Positions 36,806-49,281 of a stretch of DNA of 64,000 bases are shown piece after piece. The number at the start of each line of letters is the position of its first letter. The first letter of the stretch is position 1. Source of the stretch: Anodontia alba. Taxonomy: Eukaryota > Mollusca > Bivalvia > Lucinida > Lucinidae. The notes below the pieces were generated by a model that worked only from the letters and a program-made list of their open reading frames with translations, did not search any database and was not told where the DNA came from. The position numbers were made by a program, and so were the translations under genes. The stretch covers positions 67,538,514-67,602,513 of the forward strand of contig OZ024823.1 of NCBI GenBank assembly GCA_964016985.1. The letters are read 5' to 3'.

Positions 36806-37719
36806 AAACACTCGGCTATTTTTTCCCTTCGGCTGATTCAAGAAGGACATTTTTCAGTTACAATTGAAAAAATGGGCACTAACTACTGGTAAACTGCCTA
36901 CTACCTTTGGAAGGTCTTTTTGAATGAGCTTTTAGCGTATCACCATATTGTAAAGCAACCTCATAACACCATTGTGATGGCCCAAGCCAACTTCCGGGCT
37001 AGCTATTCAATTTTTGTTATATCAAGAGTTAAATGCATACATTATATATGAAATGAAAGGAGTCTTAAATAACCGTTTGGGATCCGATCTTTATTCTGTG
37101 TTTTATCCAAAACTTTGTTTTAACAAACTGTATTAGGAAGAGGTTCAATTATAATTATATTATCTTTTCATTATCTACTATTCCAAAACGTCCTAAATAT
37201 GCTGCCAAAAATTTTGAAGTTAGTTTACAAATGAAAATTGAATGTCCAAAAAAGTTTTTTCATAGGGATTTATGCACGAAGAAATAGTTAGCAAAGGAAA
37301 TCACTGTTTTCCCAGAAAAAATAAAGGTTTTACTAATTCATTAAAAATGCACTTAACTTCCAGACAACAAATAGTATAAAAAGCTTACCAGCAGTCCAAA
37401 TGCGTGGATAAAGTCGATAAATGAGCCAGGTTGAGTGCTTATCGCATAGGTCATCAGCAAAGGCTCAGGCGCACATGTTCGCACAAATGAAGTATGGAAG
37501 TAGACAAAATATCTGACCAAAATTCAGACATCTAGCCACACTGGATGGCTCCACATATGCGTTTGAGGAAGCACTGTACGGGACAAAAGTGACGATCTCA
37601 AGAGACGGCTCAATTTGCCAGAATTCGAAATTAAAGCATTTTCGATTATCTTCCTTGGCTACGCAAAAACCCTATTCAAAACATTTTTGGATGTTGAATT
37701 TTTATGGAAATACCCAACA
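36806..37719. other. No supported gene
   Basis: Non-coding by my reading. A minus-strand open stretch of about 45 codons (about 37,389-37,525) ending at a GTAAGC donor-like site was considered and not accepted as an exon. Confidence 0.35.
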
Positions 37720-37870
37720 GGAAGGAGGGCAACAATCAGGAATCGATACAATTAACTAACACCTTCCGTCCAAGACACCGAAGGGAAAGAAGGACGTACT
37801 TAAAGCAACGGCACCACAATGAAAACACTACAAGCAGAAAGCCAAAATGACAGTTTCTTCTGTCCGTATT
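37720..37870 (-). repeat. Dispersed repeat, second branch, fragment
   Basis: Inverted match to about 36,180-36,315 ('aatcgatacaattaactaac', 'agcagaaagccaaaatgaca'). Confidence 0.7.
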
Positions 37871-38339
37871 TCGAAATTCCATGTAACCTGAAAAATACAT
37901 CTTTTCAGCCCAAAGAACCGACATGGTTATTTGACGACCGGCAAAGAGTTTCAAGAGGGAAATAGTGGGAAAAAATCACCTAAAAAACCTAATGCATTCC
38001 GTCTCATAACTCTCATTATATAACTAAAGATGCCATTTTATTTTGTTCTTACTGGCTTCAGGTCCCTACCCCACCCGCTTGTCCCCTCACCTTTATTCAC
38101 AAAGACAACGCTTACCGTAAAAAAAAATAATAATACACTGAGGCCTAAATGCCCACGTTTTTAGAATCATTAGTATTTCTCACAGAAGGGAAGGGCAATC
38201 ATTTTAAAGGCTGCAGTATTTAGAATTCCACTTGTCAATAGCAGCCATCTTGTAATACTACAGTGATGTACCAAACGTATGCCATAATGCTGACTTCAGT
38301 AGACTTTAATTTCAAGAATAAAAAAAGTTTCAGACACAA

Positions 38340-38527
38340 AATATTGATATCAATTATGCAAATGTGTATTTAAAGGATATTAATATGCAAATGTGTATTC
38401 AAAGGATACAAATATGCAAATGTGTATTTAAAGGATATAAATATGCAAATGTGTATTTACAGGATATAAATATACAAATGTGTATTTAAAGGATATAAAT
38501 ATGCAAATATGTATTTAAAGGATATTC
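38340..38527 (+). repeat. Minisatellite, ~29-30-bp unit
   Basis: Six copies of a unit containing 'atatgcaaatgtgtatttaa' and 'aggatat'. Confidence 0.9.
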
Positions 38528-38889
38528 AAAAATTTTGATATTGTGCTTCATGCTCACTCAGTGTTTAAATATGAATAACTTGTCTGGATCTAAAATTAAG
38601 CTTGATAAATTCACAATACCGTCCTTTCGCCATCATTCGGGAAGACTTGGCGTTTTATTTTAAATGAAAATATTTTGTTCTGATTGATCATATCTTATCA
38701 GAAACCATTTGTCTTTTCTGTTTCTGTGTTTTGTTCTCAAATATTTCACCTAAAAATAGAAAAGTGATTTTTTGGAAGTTTTGTCTTAAAAAAATATTTT
38801 TTTATTATTTTTCTTTGCTGAATTAGAATTATTGATGTTTCACAACAATATTGTGAAACTTGCAGAACTAAAAAAGTTTCCATGGGACA

Positions 38890-39510
38890 CGGATGCCCCC
38901 GTCTAGTGCACTTTGTATCATACAGTGCTTATGAGTTGGACACTACTTAGATTTTTGGCAAGGGAGTTAAACCGTCTGTTGTTTCATAAATATATTCCAT
39001 ACGTTTTATGAGTTATGAGCCAGACACTACATAGATTTTAGGCAAGGGGAGATAATGCAAAAACCGAATTAGCCAGAGTTGTCTTCCTTGTTCGGGACAC
39101 ATTGTCTTAATATGGTTTAGCCATCTGTGAAATTTCATGAATATACTCCATATGGTTTAGGAGTCATGAGCTGGACATGAAGAAAACATCACACTACATG
39201 GATTGGATTTAGGCAGAGGGAATTAATTCAATAACCAAAGTAGCTAGAGTTGTCTTCCTTGTTCGCGAAACGTCTTGATATTATTAAGCCATCCCAACAA
39301 GAATTTTCAGCATTACACAACATGGATTTTAGGCAAGAGATGGTGGATAATTCCAAACCCAATGTTGCCAGAGGTGTTCTCCTTGTTCGCAACACATTGC
39401 CTTGATATGATTAAGCCATTTGTGAAGTTTCATGAATATATTCCATACCATTTAGGAGTTATGGCCCGGACACATTTTTTTGAATGGATAGAGGTAAAGA
39501 GTTATGGCCC
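38890..39510 (+). repeat. Array of ~155-bp units, family 4
   Basis: Diverged units share 'gagttatgagccagacac', 'gattttaggcaaggg', 'agagttgtcttccttgttcg' and 'tgaagtttcatgaatatatt'. A further unit lies at about 40,000-40,150. No coding. Confidence 0.75.
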
Positions 39511-39519
39511 GGACACAAT

Positions 39520-39985
39520 TTAAATAGGAAGGAAGGCAATGATCAGGAATCGATACAATTACCTATCACCTTCCGTGCAAGCTACCAAAGGAAAAGAAGA
39601 ACACCTTAAAGCAAAGGCACCACAATTAAAATCACAGCAAGCAGAAAGCCAAAAAGACAGTCTCTACCCCCCCCCCCCCCACCCCCACTCCCCCCCCCCA
39701 CACACACACACACGCACACACACAAAAATGGCCAAACGGCTATCCAACCCTTAGTTCTGCCGTGGTATACACGAAACATTAGTTCAATCCGCTTGAGGGG
39801 TTTCTAACACATAAGTGCAACATCTCCGAGAACATAAAAATCAAACGAATACAGAAATGAAACAACGATGAGGACTCGACAGCAAGACATAACTGGAATA
39901 CTGAAGCAAAAGAAAACCAACAGTTGGACTCCGTAGGACCCGACCAGAGCTAGAGCATCAGAAACTAACCGATTCATTTAAATGT
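39520..39985 (-). repeat. Dispersed repeat, second branch, copy 2
   Basis: Inverted match to 35,775-36,310, interrupted by a C-rich/CA-rich tract at 39,666-39,724. It sits within the family 4 array and splits it, which indicates insertion into the array. Confidence 0.75.
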
Positions 39986-40544
39986 CTTTAGGCCGAATTA
40001 GCCAGTTGTCTACCTTGTTCGCGACTCTTAGTCTCGATACAATTTAGCTATCTGTGAAGTTTCATGAATATATTCAATACGGTTTACTAGTTATCAGCCG
40101 TACACGAACAGACGGATGGACAGGGGTAAAACTTAATGCCTTCCGCTATTCTTCGAATGGGCGGGGGCATAAAATTGAACTAGCAGAATTTACTGAAAAC
40201 CTTCTCCCAAGATACCTACTCTAAAGATTTCTGCATAATTTGCATTCATTTTTATTATGGAAAAAGTGAAAATATTTGATTTTTTTTTTAATGTCAATGA
40301 CTACAATGCAACTTTTTTGTGCACAGGTAGCTACGAGAAATGGTTTTGCATTCAATCATGACAAAAATTTGCAAATTTACCTCTGTGTAAAGCGCAAAGC
40401 AAACAACGAACGACTTTTCTGAAAGTTTTTAGTGTAGTGTGTGCTCATATTATATCCATGTACAATAAAGATCTTTTTAGAATTTGTAAAATATTTCAAG
40501 AATTTTGAATTTATCACCTATAAATGAAAACAATATATATATAT

Positions 40545-41069
40545 ATTTACGAGTAAAAGATTATGCCCTTTTCGGGCCCATGTTATTGAGAGTTAATCAT
40601 TAACAGTGCAATGATTTATTTGTTTACCTGAGGCCTTTCGGCTTTCGCCTTCTTCAGAGGTTTTCTATTTTAAAAAATAAACATAAAAATGTAAAATTTA
40701 CGAGTAAAAGATTATGCCCTTTTCGGGCCCATGTTATCTGGTCCGCTGCGACTTGATAACTGATCGTGTTTAGATATATGTGAAATGTAAACAATACGCG
40801 TAAACACAACGTGCAAAAAGTATAAAGCTTATTTTCACTATCAACACAATGTGCAAAGCGTATAAAGCTTATCTTTACTATCAACACCACTGTGGCCATA
40901 TACGCAATGTATACAATGCACATAAACCTTACACCGAAAGGGATATACACCAACCTGAGTGTTTTTTTACCAGAACGTAAGGCAAATGGGCCCAACCTAC
41001 GCAAAATCACACAAACGAAACGCTCCACATAATCTGTCGCATGCCCTAACTTAGGAACGATGATTCCCT
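40545..41069 (-). mobile_element. Penelope-like element 3' region
   Basis: Downstream (minus strand) of the GIY-YIG ORF. A ~40-bp segment ('acgagtaaaagattatgccc' and on) occurs twice, at 40,546-40,586 and 40,696-40,735, on both sides of a hammerhead-like sequence, resembling the repeated ends of Penelope-like elements. Confidence 0.65.
40626..40661 (-). ncRNA. Hammerhead ribozyme, second copy
   Basis: Identical over the whole 36-nt core to the copy at 33,597-33,632, on the opposite strand. Its place about 410 nt after a Penelope endonuclease ORF ties the ribozyme to that element class. Confidence 0.7.
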
Positions 41070-41456
41070 CTACTGGTCGCCCTTGTTGATCCCATATGGC
41101 CGTAGAGTGTTCAGACGTCGGATCCAATAGCTCTCTCTTGCTTTCCTGGTTCGATCTGTCCACTCCGGGTTATGGTCTAAGCAACAAAGCGTGGCGTGGT
41201 TGAGGAAATCATGTTCTGGTGAACAGAAGTGTTCTGCGACAGGAGACCTCTCGAACCGCTTGTATTTCCAATCATCTCGGTGGCCGTTCATCCGTTGGTT
41301 CACATGATCACCGGTTTCACCAACATATTGTTTTCCACACTTGGTGCATGTTATAAGGTAGACAACATTGGTCGTCTTACAACTAGTGTTGCACCTAAGC
41401 TTGATTGTTGCCCCAGACGCTGCACGGTCGTGTCTCCCCAAGTGGTTCATCATCAC
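41070..41456 (-). CDS. Penelope-like element GIY-YIG endonuclease, 5'-truncated
   Basis: A 128-residue open frame encoding the C-terminal endonuclease of an EN+ Penelope-like retroelement. The GIY-YIG core reads VVYLITCTKCGKQYVGETG; the arginine helix (VNQRMNGHR), a HDFLNHATL segment and the metal-binding glutamate region (ARESYWIRRLNTL) are in the usual order. The preceding CNTSCKTT is the short cysteine motif seen in this family. The reverse transcriptase that should lie upstream (higher coordinates) is absent, so this is a 5'-truncated copy. The endonuclease frame itself is intact. Confidence 0.85.
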   Translation of the reverse strand: MMMNHLGRHDRAASGATIKLRCNTSCKTTNVVYLITCTKCGKQYVGETGDHVNQRMNGHRDDWKYKRFERSPVAEHFCSPEHDFLNHATLCCLDHNPEWTDRTRKARESYWIRRLNTLRPYGINKGDQ

Positions 41457-43177
41457 GCATCACACATGTGAGTAATTCTCAACAAAAAAATGCAAAACTG
41501 CTTGTGCTCCTCTAAACAAAACGGCCATCAGAGCTATAAACAAATGTTGTTTTCTGTCATCAGCAGTTTCTTTAAGGTTCTATTATACAATTAGGCATTT
41601 TATGACCAGTTTTGACCAACATATTGTAGAGAAAACAGAGGCGATTTGTGATCGAATCTAGGTACTAGTATCTAGATCTGATCATACCCTATCTCTAAAC
41701 AACAAAATTGCAAGAATACAAAGCGGCAATAACAAAAATTTCAATTTTAGAAAAATGACGAAAATTCAGCAATTCAGACCCCACTTTCCAATTGTAGTCG
41801 TCGTACAAGGTAACGAGAGCAGGTCTTTTCCAATTCCGAGGGTAGTAGTACTTAGATATTACTATTACACATCTAAAAAGTTTGTATAGATGCTTTTCTA
41901 GCTTTCGCCTAAAAGATCTTAATTTCAGAAAATTAAAAAGTCAAAAATCAAAGGACGAATAAGTTTTCTTCAAGAAACCTTTTGAACTGACCCCTTTGAC
42001 CCAGTTGAATGTCACTAAAGCACAGCTGATTATACACACTGTGTATCCTGATGTAGTTAAGAACAGCTGTCAAATATTCACCGGCCATTAGTGAGGAGAG
42101 CGTGTTACTTAGTTCTTGTGCCATAACACTCAGTGCTTGCCCCTTTGTTTTTGATGAAAAGAACCACAGCATTACAAAACCAAGGAAATGACGCACGTAT
42201 GCAGTAACGTTATCCTGAGCATCCGAGCACTCTGTTCATGGCCTTCGCTACATGCGCTCAGCGGGTAGCTTAGGGTACATTGATGAAATCAGCCATATTG
42301 CAAACCAATATAATAACAGTGCGCCCAGCGAAGACTTTCAGATCAGCCTGGCAATCCGGCCAGTCTGATCAGAGTTTTTGCTTCATGCGCTCAATCCACG
42401 GTTTCTTCACGCGGACAGTGAAGACTGTGGCACGATCTGAGTCGGCTTCTCTAGGCACACAGTAATTTTGTTAGTTTCGTTATGTTTTGGCCCAAATCTT
42501 GATAGCTTTCTCCGCCTGCCAATGTGGACAGTTGCGCTTCTGACGAAATACCAAGTGTTTTCGTTTGTCTTTTTTTTTCAAGCGACATAACCCAAAGGCG
42601 GGCTGCACCTAGGGATCACCGACAGGAGCCAGCTCGTGCATGATGGTTCTTATAACATATGCGACCAGCAAAGGCTTGGACAAGCTTGCGCCGCCACACG
42701 GCCGCACCAGAGCCTTTGCTGTTCGAATACAAGAAAATACATTCCAAACAATAATATTGGTCACCCTTTACAGGCTGTTCTCAATTCTGTAAATGCAGGA
42801 GATGGGATCATGCATCTACATGCAATCATTGGGGCCAAATTTTGTTTTCAGGTGAAGAGCTGTAATTATCTTCTAGGTCAAAACACTGCTAGGTGCTTAT
42901 TAAAAAGTGCTTGACATTTCCATCAATGATATCTCCTTTCAAATGTGCGATCGTGTCTAAATATTTCATTTATCCAGAGATGATCATATCTTAAATAAAT
43001 GCTGAAAACGTCATGGAAAAATTTGCAGTAGTTTTTTAAGATATGGCGATGTAAAATTTTGCCAAAATGCATAGGAAAATACATGTATAGGGACTTACCT
43101 GTGTTTTCACCCACTGCGTAAAGCGACTGATGATCAAGATGATTGGACATGTTTAATCATGTTTAGTGATTAGTATA
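41457..43177. other. No supported gene; repeat debris
   Basis: An 82-codon minus ORF (41,948-42,196) is not recognised. At 42,328-42,392 there is a palindrome related to the 26.2-26.7 kb array. The 42,600-42,910 ORF looks like part of a common repeat. Nothing else is supported. Confidence 0.35.
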
Positions 43178-43484
43178 TGTAACAGGTTATAAAATGCAAA
43201 TCACATTTTTCCCCGACTGACGGGAATTGTGCGATAAATACATTTTTTTTTTGTTTTACTCCGTTATGCTTCATTTTCTAATACAGCGCGTGAATTTCAT
43301 TCACTTCTCCGTCGGAGTCTCAGTATTAGTACACATTTCATGTTTTTTGCATGATTTTCGTTCAATCAAACGGAGTCTGTCTCAGGTATATAAACTTTGC
43401 ATCGTGCTTCAAATTTAGTCATTCATTCTTACAGTAAGCGTTTTGAGCCATTGCGCTGAGAGAACAAAAATAAAAGGTAACAAA
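43178..43484 (+). mobile_element. LTR, 5' part (split by LINE-B)
   Basis: Begins TGTAAC. It carries a TATA box (TATATAAA, about 43,387-43,394) about 30 nt before 'tcattcattcttacag', and an AATAAA signal near 43,469. It continues after the nested LINEs at 54,873-54,940, which ends CA directly before a primer-binding-site-like sequence. The reconstructed LTR is about 375 bp. The left end is the least certain part. Confidence 0.5.
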
Positions 43485-43495
43485 AACGTTGTTGG
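43485..43495 (+). repeat. 11-bp target duplication of LINE-B, left
   Basis: AACGTTGTTGG, identical at 54,862-54,872 on the far side of the minus-strand LINE. Confidence 0.7.
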
Positions 43496-46248
43496 TTTTA
43501 ACATATTTTATTGTAACATAACTATCATTACAACATGATGCAAGTCATTATACAAATTGGGATTAGAACGAAAGCACAAGTACTTATATAGTTCCTCTCC
43601 CACAAACAATCTACATGTATACATAATGGCGAATTTCGAGCAAGATACGTTAGAGCAAGTAACATTATGTAGTGATAATTAACAATAAGTGTTGTTTTTA
43701 CATGTTTGGGTGATAAAAATGATGAAAATCTGATGTAAAGTTTTACACCAAATAGTAATCATTTCCTATAAAGCATTTTGAGGTTAGCAAAGGTTAAGAA
43801 AATGTAAGTGGACAAAACAAGGGGCGGTGAGGTGGAGGGGTAGAAGGGGGGTGGGGGGGGAGATGGGAAGGGGGTAGGTGTGAAATTGGGATTGAGGGGT
43901 CGGGGCACCCGGCATCCAATATGGAATATAATACCGTTTGCAACGGATAACTGTAGTAAAGCAATCGCATGACCATATCAGTATTTGAAACATCTCATGT
44001 AAAACGTTTACAATTCAATATAAACCGGTGAATGTTTTCAAAAATTAACATATTTACATCATATGATAAAGAGGAATCCCCGTACAGAAGAAGATCAAGA
44101 GTAGGTCTATGATAGGTAGAAACCACATTTAGAAGCGCGTTTCTCTGCTGCTGATAGTAAGGACAGTGGAAGAAGAATGGTTGTGAGTTCTCAATACTAC
44201 CACATCTACACATAGGCGAGTCAGTTATACCTTTTAAAAATAGGTCCAAGTTCGTTCATAATCTAGTATGGAGAATTTGGGCTTTTCTATGTTTAGAATA
44301 ATAATATTTGGGGACAGGTGTTTTGTTTTTGTTAAAGTAGTATTTAAAAGAGTGTGTTGTTTGAGATTGTTTCACTTCGGCCGGTAGACTATTCCAAGCC
44401 CTCACAGTAGAGGGTAGAAACGAATAATAGTAAAGATTTGTTCGTGAATCAATAGTCTGTAATTGGTCGGAGTTGCGAAGATTATATCGTGAGATGTCAC
44501 TGACTGATGGTGGTACAAGGGAGGATAAGTACAGGGGGAGTTAGATGGGAAAACATTTTGAAAAATAAAGTCAATTTGTGGGTTTGTCTTCTCTGTTCAA
44601 GTGACTCCCATCCAACTTCTTTGTACAATGCGGTAATAGAAATAAGCTTGGTTGTCCCAGTAGCTATGCGCGCTGCTTCAAGTTGGATTTTTTCTAACTC
44701 TTGTTTTTCGTATTGAGAACAAGTGTCCCATATTACATCCCCGTATTCAAGTAAAGGTCTGATAAATGCTGTATAGATTGTTTCCAAAGATTTGCGGTGT
44801 AATTTAAATTTGAGTTTTCTCATTACATTAATCCTACCCCAAGCTTTCTCTGAAATGTATTTTATATGGTGGTGCCATGTACAATCGTTAGATAAATAGA
44901 TCCCGAGATGCTTGTGAAATTCTACTTCAGATATTTGAAGATTTTGCATTATAATTGGTGGATGATTAAGTTTGTTTAATTTGCGCGAAATAAGGAGACT
45001 TTCGGTTTTAGTCGGGTTGAAAGCTACAAGCCAAGTTGCAGCCCATTTTGAAATTCTTTCAAGATCAATATTGAGACAATTAGCAGCAGTAATAGGGTTA
45101 TCGACGATAATGTAAAGACTAGTGTCGTCCGCAAAGAGCCTTATATTTGATCCGATATCAAGTACTATGTCATTTATAAATAGTAAAAACAGCAGTGGTC
45201 CTAAAATTGACCCCTGAGAAACACCAGCGCAAATATAAGCCCAGTCAGATGTAATCCCTGGAAGAATAACTCTTTGTTTCCTATCGGAAAGGTAACTTTT
45301 AAACCATGCAAGAACTTTCCCAGTGACGCCAGCTGCCTTAAGTTTAAGTAACAATCCCTCATGCCAAACTCGGTCAAAGGCTTTGCTGATGTCACAAAAG
45401 ACAGCTCTAACTTCTTTACCTGAGTCAAGGGTGGCAGAAAATATTGTAAAGATATGTTAATTGATTGACTGTTGAGTCTCCTGGTATAAAACCAGACTGA
45501 AGAGAAGATAGCAAATTGTTGTCGCGCAAATGATTGTATAAATATTTGAACACAAGTCTTTCGAACAGTTTACTTTCTGAGTTAAGTAGTGATATAGGTC
45601 GGTAATTAGAAGGTATAGATCTATCACCTTTTTTATGTATTGGGCAGACATTAGCTTCTTTATAAGAAGATGGTACAAAACCCAAGTTGATAGACTGATT
45701 AAACAAGTTACAAAAAGGAGAAGAAATTTCGTGAGCAAGTTCACGAAGAATACGATTACTCAGGTTGTTAGGACCAGAAGCTTTACCAATAGGGAGAGAT
45801 CTGAGTATAGTCTCGACTTCGGTTCGGGAAAATTCAATATTATTTAGTTCGTTGGTGACAGCAGTAGGAAGTATTTGGGGGAGGATTAGATATTGATTGT
45901 TTAGACTGCTCTGGCTTTGAAAGAAATTATTCAAGATATTAGCCTTTTCATTTTCGTCAGAACTTATAGAGCCGTCATTTTCGAGGGGTGGTATAGATGT
46001 TTTAGACTGTGGAGAAATGAAAGTTTTAAGAACCGTCCACCAGTCTTTAGCTGAAAGTTCTCCACTTATTAACTTTGAAGCAATTTTGTCATGGAAAACT
46101 TTTTTAGCATCTCGAATAAGTGAGACATTTTTGTTCCTTAAAGTTTTAAATTGCGTCCAGTGTAACTCCGTATTTGTTCGCCTAGCTTTTCGATACGCTC
46201 TTTTACGTTTACGTATATACTGTTTTATTTTTGCGTTAATCCAAGAAG
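43496..46248 (-). mobile_element. LINE-B (CR1/L2-type), 3' half with reverse transcriptase
   Basis: Minus-strand non-LTR retrotransposon. ORF pieces at 46,238-45,425, 45,400-44,497 and down to 43,995 read: RKRKRAYRKARRTN, IPSNYRPISLLNSESK, GFIPGDSTVNQL, FCDISKAFDRVWH, VSQGSILGPLLFLLFINDI, LFADDTSLYI (catalytic FADD), then HLGIYLSNDCTWHHHI and the C-terminal cysteine-rich MCRCGS. The breaks are both in C runs (CCC at about 45,442, CCCCC at about 44,532). The 3' end 'acaataaaatatgtt' resembles that of LINE-A. The 5' half lies beyond LINE-A at 53,198-54,861. Confidence 0.85.
46238..46248 (+). repeat. 11-bp target duplication of LINE-A, left
   Basis: AATCCAAGAAG, repeated at 53,198-53,208. On the minus strand it encodes the SWI residues of LINE-B at the point where its coding region is split. 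Confidence 0.75.
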
Positions 46249-46699
46249 TGTGTGAATCAGAATTATCACTGATATCACGTCTGATGACATTCATTCACCA
46301 GTGTGTGTGTGCGTGCGTGCGTGCGTGCGTGTGAACTTTATGCAATCAGAATTTAGGCAGACCAGCCTGACCTGTCGCTATGACCTTTTAAGACTATATA
46401 TGTGTGGGGAGTAAGTTGTTGTCATGTGGAATGCCAACATCTGCTGGTACCTACCTAGCTAGCATCTTGAGTGGATGTACGTTGGCCCTGATCGGTCCGA
46501 CAGAATTCCTTTCGGGCCGATGACGTTCCGACGTGGATTTAATGAATATGTATATGCGTATGCGTGTTTTGCCTAATGTTTCTGCTTGACTTAGGCTGAT
46601 ATTTTAATTGATTTTTTCTTCGTTTTTGACTATTCTCTATATTGACCATTTGGTTAGAGTAACGGTATAATTTACTGGTGTATCACAACATTATTCTCG

Positions 46700-46868
<169 letters not shown>

Positions 46869-47797
46869 GCCTTACTTCACTATTAATCAAATGTCAGTCG
46901 TCATGTTAGCCTTATTTATAGCTATACAATACTTGTTCGTATGTAACTTGTACTATCTGAGCTTTGAATAAAAGTCTGTGCTGTTGGCAACACAAGCCCC
47001 AAAGCCCATCGGATACAGAATATTGTATGACACACTTGAACATTACCAATAGTGTTGTATTGTGTCCTACATTTCCAGTGGCTAACACTAAAGGGAAAGT
47101 ACCCGGGGAGGGGGGGGGGGGCTATCCCGTAACCACTGATACCCTTACATTTTCGTTTCGATAAAGGTATAGTGGAGGGATTGTGGTACTGTTGGCGGCT
47201 GTCTCGCTATTGTCGCATCTCTTGCTTTATGTAAGGGATGCGTTTGGGGAGACAGTCCGATTCATGTAACAACGTTGATGATGAAAACAACAAACCGGCT
47301 GCATGATAAAAAGTATATATATATATACAACAACGATATAAAACGTATATCCAGACAGGCTCACGGCGTTGATGCAACGTCGTCGAAGTTGAAACCACGT
47401 TGTTTCTGCGCTGTGTGACTGCCGGGAAATATGCGAATACTTACCCGCTGTTTATATACCCACTGAATGGTTCAATTTATCCTGTGTTTCTAGTTCGTTT
47501 TTTTTTTTTCTCTAGAATCAGAACGCATTTTTCTTTTCCCTTTATGAAAACAAGTAATCAATTCACACGCGAACTGGGTCACCGATGCAACCACGTGGTA
47601 TCTGCATAGCAATTTTCTTCAATGAAAACTCCAATGACCACACAAACCACAAGAAAAGCGTGCTGCCAACACGTGTCCTATATAGGCAGTCGGTGACCAG
47701 GAACGTTTGTAAATGATTACATGGTCACGTTCAAGGCATAGAACTTGTATATAATTGTGGAGGCAAGATGTTTTAATTCTCAGACTCTTCCCATTCT

Positions 47798-47800
47798 CTC

Positions 47801-47885
<85 letters not shown>

Positions 47886-48045
47886 TTCTCTCCCCCTCTC
47901 TCTTTCTCTCTCTCCGTATGTCTATCTGTCTACGTCTGTTTGTCTGTTTCTCTCTCTCTCTTTCCTCTCCTTATGTCTGCCTGACTACGTCTGTCTGTCT
48001 GTCTGTCTGTTTCTCTGTCTGTCTATCTGTCTCTCTCTCTCTCGT
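47798..48045. repeat. (CTGT)n/(CT)n microsatellite cluster
   Basis: Alternating CTGT and CT blocks over about 250 bp. The long leucine/serine ORFs are artefacts. Confidence 0.97.
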
Positions 48046-49110
48046 TAGATATATGATTTTTGGCACTGGTATATAATCTAAAAATAACCAAGATATTTTC
48101 CGATGGGAGTACAAACTTCTAAAAAAATAATAAATTTCAAGACGCCTCAAATGCTACAAATATGGCAACCACAGTGGACTGACAGCGTCGAATCGACATT
48201 GATCTGACGTGTTTCGGCGCTGTCTGACCACTTGGTTAGTGTACTGGTGTATCAGAACATCACACTTTTCTCATATTTAACTAGCGTTTATCTGAGCTTT
48301 GAATGAAGGTCTATATTGTTGGTAGTAAGTGTGAGCATATGTATGTGTATGCGTGTTTCGCTTAATATTTTTGTTTGACTTGACATGATGTGTTTTTTTT
48401 TTTGTTGTTGTTGTTGTTTTTTCCCCCCTATCTTTTATATCGGACTTAACAACAGAACGGGATATATACTTGCTTGCGCGTGCTATTCACTACATATTAG
48501 TTTCTAAAATAAGATATCAGTTTTAGTGATGCTGCTATTACTGACATCGACGTCTGCGCGCGGTCATTATGTTAATGGGTCTGATGCTGACTGTTTGTTG
48601 CCACAGTTATCGAGAGACAAGACAAATTATAATGAAACATTTGTTGGCTGTTGAGGTACTGGATGTGACGATGGTGTCCGCCACAGAGCACCAACGTTGA
48701 CCTCGGCTATCGCCTTTGTCATCTGGCTTTCTTCGTTGGATACCACGTCGAATCCGGTCACACACCAGTCAATATTTGTACAACAACACAAATTGCTTGT
48801 TATTACTTGCTTCTGTCATATAACTGTCACAAACTATCTTCAGTAGGACCTATAAACAGTATAATTTGAAAGTGTAAAGTACATATTGATTAATGGTATG
48901 CTGTCGTACTGCCTATGATCAGAACTTGCTTGCCCGCGAACGATTAATGTATCATCGTACAAATATTCTTAAAAAACGAATTATTTGTAATAGGTTACCT
49001 TGTAACACTGTTACCTTCTATTTGTGAAATACTCAACACTCACTTGCAAATTCGTCTACTATTTCCATAACTGCGAGTACTATCCTCTTCCCAATAATGT
49101 AAAACAAACA

Positions 49111-49281
49111 AACATGTTTGTTGTTCTATTCATGTTTTCATTGTTTTTGTGTTTGCTGCTGGTGCTCCACGGGGAAAAGTACTTACACCTATACACTATT
49201 CACGCATATCAGTCGTACGAGAAGAAAGACCTATCCGTATGCTGCAGACTGTTTCGTTGTTTAACTGATTGTATAACATAA
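49111..49281 (+). CDS. Short hydrophobic ORF before LINE-A main ORF
   Basis: From ATG at about 49,111 the frame gives about 56 codons starting MFVVLFMFSLFLCLLLVLHG, a strong membrane or signal segment. It ends at TAA 49,279-49,281, overlapping the ATG of the next ORF as TAATG. In LINE-B the comparable hydrophobic region is fused to the main ORF, so this could be an upstream ORF, a reinitiation leader or a frameshifted N-terminus. Confidence 0.4.
   Translation, partial: NMFVVLFMFSLFLCLLLVLHGEKYLHLYTIHAYQSYEKKDLSVCCRLFRCLTDCIT

Noticed and set aside
37389..37525. Possible host exon on the minus strand, open for about 45 codons with a GTAAGC donor
   Set aside because: No recognised domain, no supported acceptor, and no neighbouring exon; similar open stretches occur by chance in this window.
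42636..42914. 92-codon ORF
   Set aside because: It looks like a piece of a common mollusc repeat with no domain, and no start context or splice signals support it.
46249..46294. Start codon and N-terminus of the 46,294-45,425 minus ORF as a real protein start
   Set aside because: The sequence right of 46,248 belongs to LINE-A under the 11-bp duplication; the open codons before SWI are chance read-through.
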